Positions 1 to 11,690 of a stretch of 38,479 bases of DNA are shown here, in pieces. Both the position numbers and the translations under genes were made by a program. Where the stretch lies: NCBI GenBank assembly GCA_905178155.1, contig CAJINV010000003.1, positions 10,567,075 to 10,605,553 on the forward strand, given 5' to 3'. Positions within the stretch are counted from its first letter, which is position 1; every line of letters starts with the position of its first letter. This DNA is from Amoebophrya sp. A120 (taxonomy: Eukaryota; Sar; Dinophyceae; Syndiniales; Amoebophryaceae). Under the pieces are notes generated by a model, which ran no database searches, was not told where the DNA came from, and saw nothing but the letters and a program-made list of their open reading frames with translations.

Positions 1-170
1 TTGGCCGTTGGCCGTTTGCGATTTGGCCGCTGGCCGTTTGCGATTTGGCCGCTGGCCGTTGGCCGTTGGCCGTTTGCGATTTGGCCGTTGGCCGTTTGCG
101 ATTTGGCCGTTGGCCGTTGGCCGTTGGCCGTTTGCGATTTGGCCGGTTGCCGTTGGCCGTTGGGCGGTGG
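1..170. repeat. Heptamer-based minisatellite
   Basis: The first 170 bases are a higher-order array of two related heptamers, TTGGCCG (with CTGGCCG variants) and TTTGCGA, arranged as runs of one to three TTGGCCG units separated by TTTGCGA. It decays into unique sequence after about 165. All three forward frames are open only because the 7-bp units cycle through the frames, giving WPLAVGR/FAIWPLA-like peptides; this is not coding. The array runs off the left edge, so its full length is unknown. Confidence 0.85.
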
Positions 171-3100
171 GCGATTTCGCAAATCGCGACAGCTTTGGAA
201 AGTTTCAAAATTGTCAAAAAATTTCCGGCGTGGGCGATTTTCCTCCCCGTCGCAAAGTTTTAACTCGCGCAGCTCAGCAATAGGAGTTATATTCACGAAG
301 AGTGTCTGGTCCTGCGCCGTTGAACAAACAAGGCAGAAAGATGAGACTCGACGCCCTCTATTCCAGGGGTGTGCGTGAAGGAGGGCTCCGGAAGGAGGGC
401 CGCCAAGGCCTATACCGTAGCGGGGTAGTGGTGCACCCCTTCAACCGTCGGTATGACGTGCCAAAATAGTGCGGCTTTTTGGAGGGGGCCTTCGGGGGTC
501 CCCGGAAGAGGCTCCAAGAGAAGGGCACTGGAGGAGGCCACAAGAGAGCGAAAACATAGGAGCAGCAGCAGGTGCAGGTCTCCGAAGCAGGACCAGACGA
601 GGACTCGTGTTAAGTTATGTATGAAGCTACTTGTTTGCCAGTCCCAGTGCATAACGCAAGACGAGCGCACAAGAATAAAGGCGCATGCAATTTCTATAAC
701 CAAGGCAGGCACCCACTTCATGTAGCTGTTTGAGGTCAAGGTGAGGCAACAAAATTTGACATAGTTGGAAGCTGAAATAGATTGCGTCGCCATACGCGAT
801 CCCGTGCGGCTGCAACTTCAAAGACAAAGACTCGCACGCCGTCATCAGCCCGCAGAAAACGATGGAGCTACACTAAGTTTTTGCAGCACGACCGTGATGT
901 TGATGTAGTAGAGCGCTGAGGTCGCTGCCACTCCGCCCTCGTTCGAAGCGATTTGACGTCTGACATGGTTCTCGTCTTCCACCTGTCTCTCCTGTTCAGC
1001 AGCTCAACCCAAAGCAACTGATTGTTGAAGGAGCAACCTTCTACTGTGACCTTGTGGTGCAGCGCGGAATAACGTATGAGATAGAGGCTTTAATGCTAAT
1101 CACATTCTTCGCGTGTAAGTAAAACTAAAAGTATGTGCCCGCCACTTTCTTCTGCTCCTTCTGACGAGTTTCCTAGCTGAAGAACTAACGATTTCAGAAT
1201 ATAGAAAATATCTGCGAAGGCAAACCTCCGATGTACATGTAGTGCTCGTGTAAGTGTATAGATATATATGCAAAGCCAAATGATAAAATAAATGAAAAGC
1301 GGCCAAAATCAAAAATATAAAGACGCATTAGCATAGCGACAGCGAGCAGTTGTAGCTCTACAAGGCCGCCGCGTGTAGGAGGTGTACAAACAGCAATGTC
1401 GAAAGCTTCAAACGAGGAGCGCGCTGTCGGAGCTTTCTCTGCGGTTGATGATATCTTTCCTCAGTTTATAAATATTTCACAGAGGCTGCGGCTTGAAAAT
1501 GAAATTAAATTAACGGACAGAATAAGTTTTACCAGCGCCGTGTGGAGTTAAAGCGAAAGGGCCAACCCTTGGCCATTACCCTACTTTTACTCCTACGGCG
1601 CGTCGATGAATAGACACAAGGCGCGTCGATGAAAGAATTAGAAAGAATTATCCGCAAATTTGGCATTCGCGGTCCGTCCGGGCTCGGCGGCTAGAAAAAA
1701 AGCCCATGCCCGAGCGCGAATCACGAATAATAATGCATCAGAACAACTGGAAAAAGTAAACGTAAAGGAAAAGGACCAGTAATTGAATCTTGGTAGTAAG
1801 TTCCGTTCGTGTGCGCATCATACATCAGCGGGCTTGGCGACGACTACGATTGTCAGAAGTTCTTCCTCAATTGAGACGCAAGATGACAGCACCCATATGA
1901 AGAGACTCAAATTGTAGCTGAGTTATGAGCCTGGGTCTGAGGGTCTCTCTCAAGATACAGAGACGAAGCGGAGGAAGTACCGAAGTCGTTGGAAAGCTAT
2001 CTTGTTGTCGTTCCTCAGTTGATTAAATTACGTACTGTGTCGCGATTGATGCTCTCAACATTTCCCGCCCTTGTAGGGAAGGGAGCCCATGTGCTCGGAG
2101 CACAAAAGTACTTGGTCTATCTTTAGGACCCAGCACATGCCAGGACCGACTGCCAACGCGCTCAGAGTGGGGCAATGTATCCGCCTCAGCTACGCGAGGC
2201 CTGTGGAGCGTCTGGCCTAGTTTGGTCCGTGGAACGCTCGTCGCAGCCGGTCTAGCTCGCAGCTAGACCATCGCGCGCCGCCTTCAGCGTCTAAAAACAT
2301 TGCCCACGCCACTGCAGCCTCCCCTGTGGCATGCCCGTTGCATCCGATCGGCTGCATGTGCAGCCCCGGAGCATACGGCAATGGAACGCCAATACGAGCG
2401 CGCAAAGATGTGCGAGACACGAAGCCACGCGACTGCCGTGCGCCTCCCTGCCACCTAGCAAGCACCAGAAAGCCATGGGCCCGCGTCCGGAGGATTGGGC
2501 TGCGCCGCCCCCCATTGCTCTTACTTACGCGCGTGGACGCATGCAAGGCCCTCGCAGGGCTGGCCCCTGCGCCTTTCCCCTGCGTCCGCGTCTGCCTCCG
2601 GGCTGCTGCCGTAGAGGCTGCCCTGACATCGGGGGGCCTGCTCGTAAGTTGTAGTAGACTCCCCCCCTCCTCCTTTCTCGCTCTGTGGAGAGATGGAGCA
2701 GCAGTAGCATCCGCTAGACTGCAGGATGCGCGGTGAACGCGGCACAAGGCTTACAGCCCGCCGCCGACATTGCAAGACCGTGGCAAAATCAATCAGCACG
2801 ACGCTCGTAGCGAAGACGCATTGATACGGCCATCAGGAACATTGGATATAGAGCGCGCCGGTGCGCTTTAAGTCGCCCCCCCCAGCAAAGGGTGGCCCAG
2901 GCACCTCCAGAATCCTTGTCCACCTCTTGAGATGTTCGCCCACATCACGAACGCAGAGGGTTCCTTCACACCCTTGCTCGCCCGTACTGCGTTGGGTGGA
3001 TCGCTTTCCGGGAGCAGACAGGATCAAACTTAGAGCACCGCAAACCTCTCGCAGAGTCGGCTTGGGCTCCTGGTGTTGCATTCATCGTTGGGAGTATAAT

Positions 3101-3227
3101 GACGCAAGAGCATAAGCCTGGCTGCACTGGCAGCCGACCTGACGCGCACCATCAGAAGTGCGGAACTGGCCGGCGTTTGTGGTGTCTCACCATCAGAAGT
3201 GCGAACTACGAAGGCCGGGGCGTGCCC
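171..3227. other. Gene-free stretch, left flank
   Basis: No supported gene. Open frames are short, overlap on both strands and show no recognisable motif. From about 2160 to 2800 the DNA is GC-rich and carries several overlapping ORFs of up to 176 codons in opposing frames, the pattern expected of GC-rich non-coding sequence. A small repeat of GGCGCGTCGATGAA occurs twice near 1600-1635. Distant exons of a gene outside the window cannot be excluded. Confidence 0.6.

Positions 3228-3279
<52 letters not shown>
3228..3279. repeat. (CAT)n microsatellite
   Basis: About 17 uninterrupted CAT/ATC trinucleotides, ending in one CGT variant. It produces poly-His and poly-Met shadow frames on the two strands. 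No gene around it is supported, so it is read as a simple repeat. Confidence 0.95.
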
Positions 3280-4162
3280 GTCATCGCGTGGAAAGTGTCT
3301 GCGTGTATGCTCTCAGCATTGATTTAGCACAGAAATATAATCGCGCGCAAGTGCTTACCTCATCAGCTCAAGTAGATCGATGATGCCGATCTTGATCTAT
3401 CAAGAAAAATGATACTTGAAGACGAGGAAGGTTTTTTTATTTTGTTGCAAGGATGGCGACAAATTAGAGTTAAAGTTAAAGAAAAACAAAAAGTGTTTGC
3501 CCAATTGAAATCCGATCAACAAGCAGGTGAAGATCATCATCATCGCGTGTGTTTTTTTACTGATGAATAAACAACACCAGTATAATGTAGGGGCCTTGCT
3601 ACCCTGACCTCCGTCCCCTACCGTTTGTAATGATCTGAGAAGTCGAGGATAATTGCAGGCTTGTGTAATAATCAGAAAGGTCATTGTGGACTAGTATTCT
3701 TGGTCATGCAGTAGCCGATCTTGGGGCCGCGTGGTGCCTGGATATTGATGACAAACGAAGATTCCAAAACCAAAAGATGACTGAAGATCATACACATACA
3801 AATGAGATTAATATAGATTGCAACGCGGGAAGGCGAAACACCCCCCGAGGATCCAAGATTCTTGTCGAGGAGGTTAGTTCGCTCATCTTGTTGTGGAGGC
3901 CATAATATAGCAGCTCGCTGCGGTCATTTTTTTGCTTTTTTTCACCCAGTAAGTAAGAGCGCCACCAGGCGAAGTACCATGATTGATGGCCACAAGCAAC
4001 TGACTCCTAAAAACTAAGAAATATATAAGTAAGTACTTTTTGCACCGCAGTTAGCACAACGCATCTCGTCGTCATCTATTTTTCGACTTCACACCTGGGA
4101 TTATCTTCTGTTTGAGTTCATGCAGCGACATTGCTCAGCCTCAGCCTCAGGAAACATTCCTC
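3280..4162. other. Intergenic stretch before the small conserved-motif gene
   Basis: AT-richer sequence with short simple runs (poly-T, poly-A, a few ATC repeats near 3535). No convincing ORF. The promoter of the gene at 4163 presumably lies here, but no element can be named with confidence. Confidence 0.5.
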
Positions 4163-4951
4163 ATGCGCTCAGCATCATCATCTGTATCTCTGCCGCGACA
4201 TTTAGATTTATTGATGATTCGGGCGCTTCTTGACAGTACCAGTAGTTCTAGTTCTATGAATAGCATCTTCTTCGCACGGCCAACTCGAGTAGCCGTGTCG
4301 TCCTGGATACCATTATTTTCCAGAGGAGCTACGAGGTGCATTTTCTACCCGACGATGTCATACGTGCTCGCCACAACAGCCGTGATTTCATCCATAAGAT
4401 TGCCCGGAATGGCGACGGCGTCGGTAGTTTCGCCGGACGAAGGACAACCTGCAGCAGGTGTTGCCGCAAGGACCGAAGTACAAGTAGTCGTCGAGAGCAG
4501 CCGTTCCGCTGAACACTTGTCTAAAAATGTAGTATTGGACCGAAGCGATAGCGAGAGGGAAATAAAGTCCCCGGTGCTTGCCCTACCTGGTCTTGGTGAT
4601 GAACAGGCAGGAGCTCATAGGGACACATCAACTACAACTCCAGCGCCGACAGTTTTGGAAGTCAACGGGGAGCGGATTACCTTGGACTCCCTAGGACCCG
4701 TCATCCTGAATGAAGATGGAACGTTGGCGCGCATAACGAACTGGCATGAGATGATGGAACACGAGCAAACTAGCACTCTTCGCATCATCGCCAAGAGGAA
4801 CGCCAAGCGCAGACAGAAGTTGTTGCAGCAACAAGAGCAGCAAAATAATGCCCAGACGAAGATGCAACCCCAAGTCCAAATAGATTCGCAAACAAAGGCC
4901 CAAGATGAAAAGGAAAGAAACACGACGATGGCGACGAGCGCGGATCTGTGA
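4163..4951 (+). CDS. Small protein with conserved LGP-NEDGTL-RI-NW motif
   Basis: An intact frame of about 262 codons from the first in-frame ATG (4163); the frame is open for a further 17 codons upstream but without an ATG. The N-terminal 150 residues are Ser/Ala/Val rich and look like a targeting or low-complexity leader. Residues about 164-222 hold the informative part: a VNGERITLDSLGP segment, then NEDGTLARITNWHEMMEHEQ, then a basic helix ending in KRNAKRRQKLLQQ. From memory, a very similar motif (LGP-V-x-N-x-DGTL-x-RI-x-NW-x-E-M-T-E followed by TLR-x2-x-KRN) recurs in short uncharacterised proteins of fungi and algae. I know of no assigned function. The C-terminus is Gln/Lys-rich. Transcript support is unknown; an upstream exon is possible because the frame does not open with an ATG. 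Confidence 0.6.
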   Translation: MRSASSSVSLPRHLDLLMIRALLDSTSSSSSMNSIFFARPTRVAVSSWIPLFSRGATRCIFYPTMSYVLATTAVISSIRLPGMATASVVSPDEGQPAAGVAARTEVQVVVESSRSAEHLSKNVVLDRSDSEREIKSPVLALPGLGDEQAGAHRDTSTTTPAPTVLEVNGERITLDSLGPVILNEDGTLARITNWHEMMEHEQTSTLRIIAKRNAKRRQKLLQQQEQQNNAQTKMQPQVQIDSQTKAQDEKERNTTMATSADL

Positions 4952-5983
4952 CTTTGATGAGCAGCGGAAGACTATATCAGAAGCGAACTGATACTCAACA
5001 TGATAAGTCCAGGTGCGCTTGTGGCATCCAAATATTTACAAATGGAAATGCTCCTCGATGGAGTTTCAGTCTCTCGCAAGTAGAACAAATGGAAGCTTGG
5101 GCTTGCGCCACTGAAAGAAAGCTGACCACGGCTGCGTCGACTTATCGTGCCACATTGTTTTGTTCATACGACAACAATCTTGCCACTTTTATATTCGACG
5201 AAGTTCAGCAATCGAGGACTTGATGCTAGACCAAGACTCATAACTTTGTGACCATGATAGCGAAGGACCGTCGTGCCATGATGAAAAGCGTTCTCCCAAC
5301 ATGCTGCATGTACTTTTTGTGACAGTCTGTCACTTTGTTGAATAAAGTGAGTCACCTTGAGTGACACGAATCAGCCGTGTATTCAACGTCTTGATCATCA
5401 TGTGCACATTGCATGCAGCCGTCGGTTCATTATTTTTGAAGCTGCTTAATGCATGACTGAAGGTCGTGCCTGTGCGATGGCTTTCGTTTTTCGTACGAGT
5501 AGTTTGCGTTTTACCCACGAACCACACGCAGCTGTTAGCATCAGATGTTGTCTCGGAGCTTGTGGTCACTGTAATATCATCAGATGAGAGGACTTCGCTT
5601 TTGCTGGAAAAAATGGCCACTATATTCATGCGGGTGCGGGTTTGTATATGAGTCTTCACATTGCATGATCATGATGAGTCGCAGTATCTTCTCTAGCACA
5701 AGCATCTAAAGTAGAGGGCATCGCATAAAAAAGGCTAGCAGCACCATCTTCGTGAAACTAGTAGACGGCTGTAGAAAGTAGTAGATCTAAATATTTGAAG
5801 CTGGCTATAGACTTTTTCTCCTCCTCTTCCTTGACCAGAAAGAGATCATCCAAAAATTGTCCCCCGCACTCTTTGTATTTGTTGATTGAGCAGCAGAAGC
5901 ACCTGCAACGTAGTTGTTCCTGACAAGCGAAAATGCTCACACGACAAACGAGGAGCTAACTACATTGGCCACTTGATCAGCAG
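4952..5983. other. Intergenic stretch between the small gene and the RecQ gene
   Basis: No supported gene. It contains short inverted motifs, for example GTGACAGTCTGTCAC near 5321 and GTGAGTCACCTTGAGTGACAC near 5348. The RecQ promoter should be at the right end, but no motif is recognisable. Confidence 0.5.
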
Positions 5984-8900
5984 ATGGAGATGCCCGAGAA
6001 AATAGAAGAACTACCGACGAGCGCAAGAGCCGGCACCGCGTACCAGGACGAGAACTTCTACGGAACCGAGCTGTTACAGGAGTGTCCACTTCTACGCCGG
6101 TACCTCTCCGAGCGCGGCATTCCCCACCTGCGAGATTTCCAGGTCGAAGCGCTGAAGCAGTTTCGTCGTGGTGGTGACAGTTTAGTAGTGGTCGCGACGG
6201 GTCTGGGCAAGTCTCTCTGCTACCAGCTGGCGCCGCTCGTTTGGAAAGGCACTGGTGGTGTGCGGCGAGGACACCAGAAAGCAGCGCTAAATGATGTCCA
6301 CAAGGACCAGCAGCACTCTCCGCAGTGTACTTCTTCAGAACTATTGCAAGACACGAAATGCGCGAAAATTTGTTTCGTGGTGTCTCCCCTGATTTCGCTC
6401 ATGCAAGATCAGGTACGTAACCTGAATAGCTCCCTTTACAGCAGTGACGAGGAAGTAGTACTAGCGGACAAACCCGGAGAACGAGAGACGAGAGGCGTCA
6501 AGGACCAAGAGGCAGCACAAAAAGACGAAGCAGCAGAGAACAAGGAGTCCCGTGGCCGACTGACCCGAGAAATTGAGCTGCGTGCCTGCTACCTGGGCTC
6601 GGCGCAGCGGGATAAGCAGATCTTTGATAAGGTTGTCGATGGGCAGTTTGACCTTGTGTATGCGAGCCCGGAATGGATCCTCAACAATGAATCCCGTCTT
6701 GCACAGCTGGCGCCGCGAATTTGCCTTTTTGCCGTTGATGAGGCTCACTGCGTCGCAGAGTGGGGCCACGATTTTCGGCCGGAGTATCAAAAGCTTGGCG
6801 CGGTTTTCCGGGGCGAACGCGGTAGTTACAAGGAGCAGATACGTGGCGGGGTTGTAAATGCCGGCTCAACAACATCTCACACACTGCCAAACCAGCGCGA
6901 GTCTCTGCGCAACATTCCAATCATGTGTCTGTCAGCCACCTGCCCAGCCTCCGTCCAGGATACGATATACCAGAAGATGCAGCTGCAGGCAACCTGCTGC
7001 CTTATCAAAGGCCGGCAAAATCGACCTAATCTGCACTACAGGGTTCTGTTTTGCGAAAACGAGATTGATGCGCAGGGGCAACTTTTGTCCATGCTACTGG
7101 GGCACGATCGACGGGGTGACAACTCTGACTGCATCAGGAACGACACGACGAGCACGACAAGTAGAAATGCCTCTGCCGGGGGCGCTGGTGCTTTCGCAGG
7201 CGCTTCCGTGGCAAACGCTTCGGCTAGGACAGTCGTGAAGGTGAAGATGCCGTCGACTATTATTTACCTGAACACCAAGGCAGAGGCGGACATGCTTACG
7301 GGTACGTTAGCGAAAACTGTCCCCACTACCCCGGTTTTCCCCAAAGAAAAAAAATTTTCATGCATTGCCGCAACTCCACGATAACCGGCCCCGCAACCTT
7401 CCCGGACGGCATCCACCAGCGGCTCTCCTAGACGGATAATTCCTGAGGTTAATATGCAAGATAAGAAGTTAGTTAGCTAGTGGCGCACAAAAACTAAGTC
7501 GTTACTTTTTGAGATATTAGATCGTGTGTATCTTTTTTAGCTATCTAGGCCTTTTCCGCGGCTGGAATACGGCGACGAAGCTCCGCTGCATTGCCTGGAC
7601 TTGCTGGTGCATCAAGGACACGTAACTGGAGAAGGTCCTGCTGTGCTGTTACCTCGTCTACGCGGTAACAGTTCTACGAAGGGGTTCAACGGGATCGGCC
7701 GCGAGGAACATCTTCGTGTTGCTCTGCCCCAGGAGATGGGCCCGGAATCCGGAGCGCGGAGGCCTTTCTTAATTGGCATACATATATATAGAAGGACTGC
7801 AAATCTAGTTATTGTGCGCCACTAGCTAAAAACTAATTTCTTTCATTCCATAAAGGGATGCACACCGGGAGGATCGGGTTGCTCGTCTCGGCTGTTCGCG
7901 GAGGAGGTCGGCTACGAAGGGCTCATCCTGGTCGAACTTGGATCGAAGAAAAAAAAAAAGTTACTTGGGGAAAACCGGGGTAGTGGGGACAGTTTTCGCT
8001 AACGTAACGGGGTTTTTGAGCAAAAACATTTCGTGCGCACAACAAGGAGGGCGAGTTCTGGAGGTCGGTTCATCTACTGCAAGCGCGTGCTTGGTAGCGG
8101 GAGTGTCGACGCCACTCTATCAGATGCAAAAAAATGCACCGGCGCAGCGTGACGTAGGACGCCCTCGCAGTGATGTGGTCACTGTAGTGCCTTGTTCGGG
8201 GGGGACCACCACCACAACAACATCCACAAACGACGAAGACGCGAGCTGCACAAACATGCTCTATCCCATAGTCGAGGCGTACCACGGGGGTCGGTCGGCG
8301 GAAGAGCGAGCGCGTGTGTATGAAAATTTTCAGGCGGGGAGTACCGCGATTGTGTGCTGCACCGTGGCGTTCGGCATGGGTATCAACAAAAAGGACGTGC
8401 GCCGGGTGATTCATTTTGGCGCCCCGAAGAGTCTCTTCCACTACATCCAGCAAACAGGGCGGGCTGGACGCGACGGGCTAGTCGCTCACTGCACCGCGCT
8501 GATCACCAAATCTGACGAAGCCAAGTCTTTCCGGCGGGTGCAAACAGCACGCGAGCAGGAGGCGCACAAGAAGGTGTGGAACTTTCTCTACAGTCGGCAC
8601 TGTCGGCGGGGCCAGATTCTCGACGAGCTCGAGGAGAGCGACTCTTGGAGGAATGAGCCGGCGCGGGGGGCGTGCTTTGCACTCGATCCGGCCGGGCGTG
8701 CCGTTCCCTGGCTCTCGCCCCAGCGCTACCGGACGTTCTGTGGCTTCTGCGATTGTTGCGACCAAAATTCGCCGTTTCCGAACGAACCTGGCAAGCTACG
8801 GCGTCTCCTGCGAGAAGTGGGCGATGAAGGAACATCTTGTTCACCAAGAAGCGCAGAAGAGATGTTGGCCTCGGGCGGCGGGCACCGGATCCGCAGCAAC

Positions 8901-10862
8901 AAACGCCGTCGTGTCTCCGACCAGTCCCAGTCGATAATTAGTCTTTCATATTCCTATTCGGCGGGCGGCGAAAATGACTCCGTAGTGGACAAATTGTACG
9001 CGCTGCGAGCCTGCAGCCACGATGCGGTTGGCGCACAAGATATGACTGTCAAGCCGGCGGCGCAGTTCAGCGAAGACGTGCCGTCGATCTCCATTGCTGG
9101 TCTGACGAAAAACGCTCAGGACACAGCATCAGGATCAGCATCGAAAGGCGGACGAGGCGGCAATCGTTTTCACTTTTCCGCCACCAAAGGCAAAGGTACT
9201 ACCGGGTTAGAAAAGCAGGTGAGCAGTACTCGCTTTGTCGCGACGACCCGAGGCGCCGGCGGAAATTTCCGCAAAAATTTGGCCTCTTTCAACAACGCAG
9301 TTGATTTCACCGCGGATGCCGGAGTTTTCTTGCGTGCGTTGGTAGCGTGCCACGGCCAGACAGGGTTGAATCTTGCTATCAGTGTGTTGGTTGGTAAGAG
9401 CAACCAGCAAGTGAAGAAGCGTGGCCTAGATAAGGGTGCGGAATTCGGGACTGGCGTGCACCGCTCCGAGGCCTTCTGGAAAGCGTTTGGACGCGTCGTT
9501 GAGCAGGCGAACCTTGCGGAGCAAGTGGCCAGAGAAATGTCCACCGGAATCCGTTACTTTGCTTGGCGGGCAACCGATTCAGGGAAGAAGTTCCTGCTAC
9601 CACGGACTACCGAAACCGAAAAGAAGAATCACCAAAGCGGAATAAAGACGATAGTGCTATCTTCCGAATCTTCATCTGCCGACCGTCGTGATCTCTGCAA
9701 AAGCACAACTCCCGGCCTCGTCGCAGCGCGGGAGGCTGAAGCTGCAATGCCTTCGCTTTTTGTCGACTTGCCGCTTCCGAAAGATCTTGCGGATGCCCTC
9801 GCGCTCGCAGACGCGAGACATGTTGCGAACGCGGCGGTGCACGGCCGCAGAGCTGCCATGACTACAGGAGGCGTCACGGCGGTCCTCGGCTGTTGTACTG
9901 CTTCTAGAACAAGTGCCAGCACATTGTCCAGCAGAAACACGCAAGGCGGTCACGAGCGCAAGGCCGCGGCAGCGACTGGAACGCAGGCGGATGAGTTATT
10001 CGACCACTTAAAGCAACTAAGACTGGTGTACAGCCGCGGCAAAGCACTACCTGACTACATCAAGCAAGGTCCTTTTCTGCGTAACTTGGCCAACGTACGA
10101 CCTTCCTCGGTGGCGAAGTGCATGACCATCACAGGATACGACGGAGGTGTGTTGCCATCAGTACTGGAAAAGTTCGTTAAGCTGGTCGTCGATTACTGCC
10201 GACGACACAACCTGCCCACAGACGACTTCGCTGCTGATGGCGCACCAGCTCCTTGTGTGGATGAAGAAGTGAAGATGAACGTTGCAGATGAAGCAGGAAT
10301 TAGTACTATTGCAAAGAGTACTAGTAGCTACCTTATTCTTGCTGCTCCTGCTCCTTTGAGCCGTGTAGCTGAAGACCACCACGAAGGGGCGTGCAAACAA
10401 GAAGACCCGATGAACCACAACAAGGAGAACAAGAAGTGTGCCTCGAGTAGGGGGATTGGTGCTGACGCGGCTACGTCCGTTTCGTCCACTATTGCTCCTC
10501 GAAGGGACGAAAGGGAGAAGGAGAACTTCGCAAGCCTCCCACTACCTGCAACGTCGTTCACGTCACGACGAGGAATGTCGTCGTATGTTCCTGGTGCTTA
10601 CCCTGGTTCTACTACTAGCGCGCACAACCTCAGAGGTGGCGCCTTCAGGCTACCGTCTCTTTTCGGGTGCGCACAAGAGCAAGAACAACCTGCAGGAGAG
10701 CCAGAGGCGCGGCGACTTTGTGTGGATGGGGGGGCGCCTGGGGCAGCCACTCACGGTGTTGAAGTGGAAACACATGGACATGGAGGTGGCTCGCTGCTTC
10801 ATTATATTGCTTTGCCACCGCAATTGAAAAAGCCTAAACTCGGCGTGAAGGATCGTCGATGA
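5984..10862 (+). CDS. RecQ-family DNA helicase (RecQ-Zn-RQC-HRDC), one introner
   Basis: An ATP-dependent 3'-5' DNA helicase of the BLM/WRN/RecQ type, acting in the nucleus in recombination and replication-fork repair. Exon 1 is 5984-7302 and exon 2 is 8012-10862; joining them across the direct repeat ACGGG gives one frame of 1389 residues (MLTG|FLSK). Visible motifs: Walker A TGLGKS (about residues 72-77), [13 protein letters not shown] (Ia), DEAH at about 252-255 followed by the RecQ aromatic loop [14 protein letters not shown] (III), STIIYLNT (IV), [10 protein letters not shown] (VI, about 586-595). A zinc-binding segment follows (CRRG, then CGFCDCCD at about 683-690). About 870-965 resembles an RQC winged helix and about 1100-1171 an HRDC domain. 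Long low-complexity inserts and a Ser/Glu-rich tail make it larger than bacterial RecQ and near BLM/WRN in size. Family assignment is firm; the exact paralogue (BLM-like or WRN-like) is not, and no exonuclease domain is present. Confidence 0.95.
7303..8011. mobile_element. Introner with 42-bp perfect TIRs inside RecQ gene
   Basis: The two ends are perfect 42-bp inverted repeats: 7303-7344 (begins TACGTTAGCGAAAACTGTCC) and 7965-8006, its exact reverse complement. The element is flanked by the 5-bp direct repeat ACGGG (7298-7302 and 8007-8011), as expected of a target-site duplication. Removing the element plus one repeat copy (709 nt) restores the helicase frame between motif IV and the conserved YHGG segment. 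Across every cut position allowed by the direct repeat, the intron ends are AC-TA, CG-AA, GG-AC, GG-CG, GT-GG or TA-GG; none is GT-AG. It must therefore be a non-canonical intron or an insertion that breaks the gene. No transposase is encoded. Its TIRs match nothing else in the window. Confidence 0.9.
7473..7829. repeat. Nested 18-bp inverted repeat inside the RecQ introner
   Basis: Within the introner, TTAGCTAGTGGCGCACAA at 7473-7490 recurs exactly as its reverse complement at 7812-7829, bounding a 357-bp inner block. The similarity extends imperfectly outwards. The outer and inner inverted repeats are unrelated in sequence, so this looks like one small element inserted in another, or a composite element. 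The inner block includes a short open frame (about 7601-7825) with no recognisable product. Confidence 0.75.
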
Positions 10863-11126
10863 CTCTGTGAGGGTAGATGCTTTAAGTATTTCAACTTCTG
10901 AACAAAAGACACGGCTAATGCGTTGATGATGATGATGATGATGATGACTTCCTTATTTGGCCGTCCGCGTGCTTAACCTGAGCAGCACAGCGCCACACCG
11001 CGCCCAACCAGTCCGAGGCGGGCCCTTTAGGGTGTTGCCGCGTCGTGCGCAAGGGGGCCCGGCATGGCGTGCCCCTCCCGGCGGCCTTGTGCAGTATTGG
11101 TAGGTGGAGGCGCACCGTCGTAAGCC
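10863..11126. other. RecQ 3' flank with a (GAT)n run
   Basis: The end of the RecQ gene and its 3' flank. Bases 10924-10947 are eight GAT/TGA trinucleotides. No consensus AATAAA polyadenylation signal is evident immediately after the stop. The following sequence becomes GC-rich and leads into the degraded reverse-strand frame. Confidence 0.5.
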
Positions 11127-11678
11127 CTACTGCCTCACATAGTGCGCAGCACGCAGCCGGCGGCACTTGCCGAAGATTGGCGAAAACGGTGGGGCCTGCG
11201 CTATTCTGGAAGGCCTGGGCTGGCGCCTTACTCCCCTGGCGGGGCCGCAAGATAGACCGTTCCCGGGAGGCGGTGCAAGAGGCGGCGGAGGCTCCGCCTG
11301 TGTGAGCCCCAACCGCCACAGCTTGCGCCCTACATTCTGCCCGTCCGGCAATAGCCGGATGTCCGTGGAGCCGCTCTGGAAGCGCACCTCCTTACGCACG
11401 TAGCGTAATTATTCTGTCGTGTCAGTCCGCCCGGTGTGCACCCTCTGAATGATGCTGCTATAAGGAGCCAGTGCTCGAAGCAGGGCAGCACAGCGCGCCC
11501 ATTTCCCTTCATGCGCGCTGCTCTCCTTCGGCTTTCACGACTTGAGGCCGTGTGTCGCGTTGAAGGGTTTTCGCGCGTCCTGCTCCCACAGCCGTGTTAT
11601 CAGCCGGATCATCGCAAGTATAGCCTGGTCAAAGAGCGAGCGCCGCATCTGTTTGAAACAAGAGCGGATCATATACAT
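11127..11678 (-). pseudogene. Degraded reverse-strand ORF with two stop codons
   Basis: Read on the minus strand from an ATG at 11678, a single frame runs for about 180 codons through only two nonsense codons, TGA at 11535-11537 and TAA at 11409-11411, with no frame change. The peptide starts MYMIRSCFKQMRRSLFDQ, continues through LITRLWEQDARKP, and after the second stop reads VRKEVRFQSGSTDIRLLPDG. The amino-acid composition looks like a real protein rather than GC-rich noise, so a decayed gene, perhaps a mobile-element gene given the repeat next to it, is plausible. I do not recognise the family. If the organism reassigns stop codons it could be intact, but the other genes here use TAA, TAG and TGA as ordinary stops. 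Confidence 0.35.
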
Positions 11679-11690
11679 AGCTAGAGCATT

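Noticed and set aside
2217-2747. Overlapping ORFs on both strands, up to 176 codons
   Set aside because: Open in several frames at once in a GC-rich block, with no motif; best explained by few stop codons in GC-rich DNA.
3030-3383. Poly-His and poly-Met frames
   Set aside because: Produced by the (CAT)n microsatellite, with no coding context on either side.
8070-8453. Reverse-strand ORFs within the RecQ exon
   Set aside because: Shadow frames opposite a strongly conserved helicase coding region.
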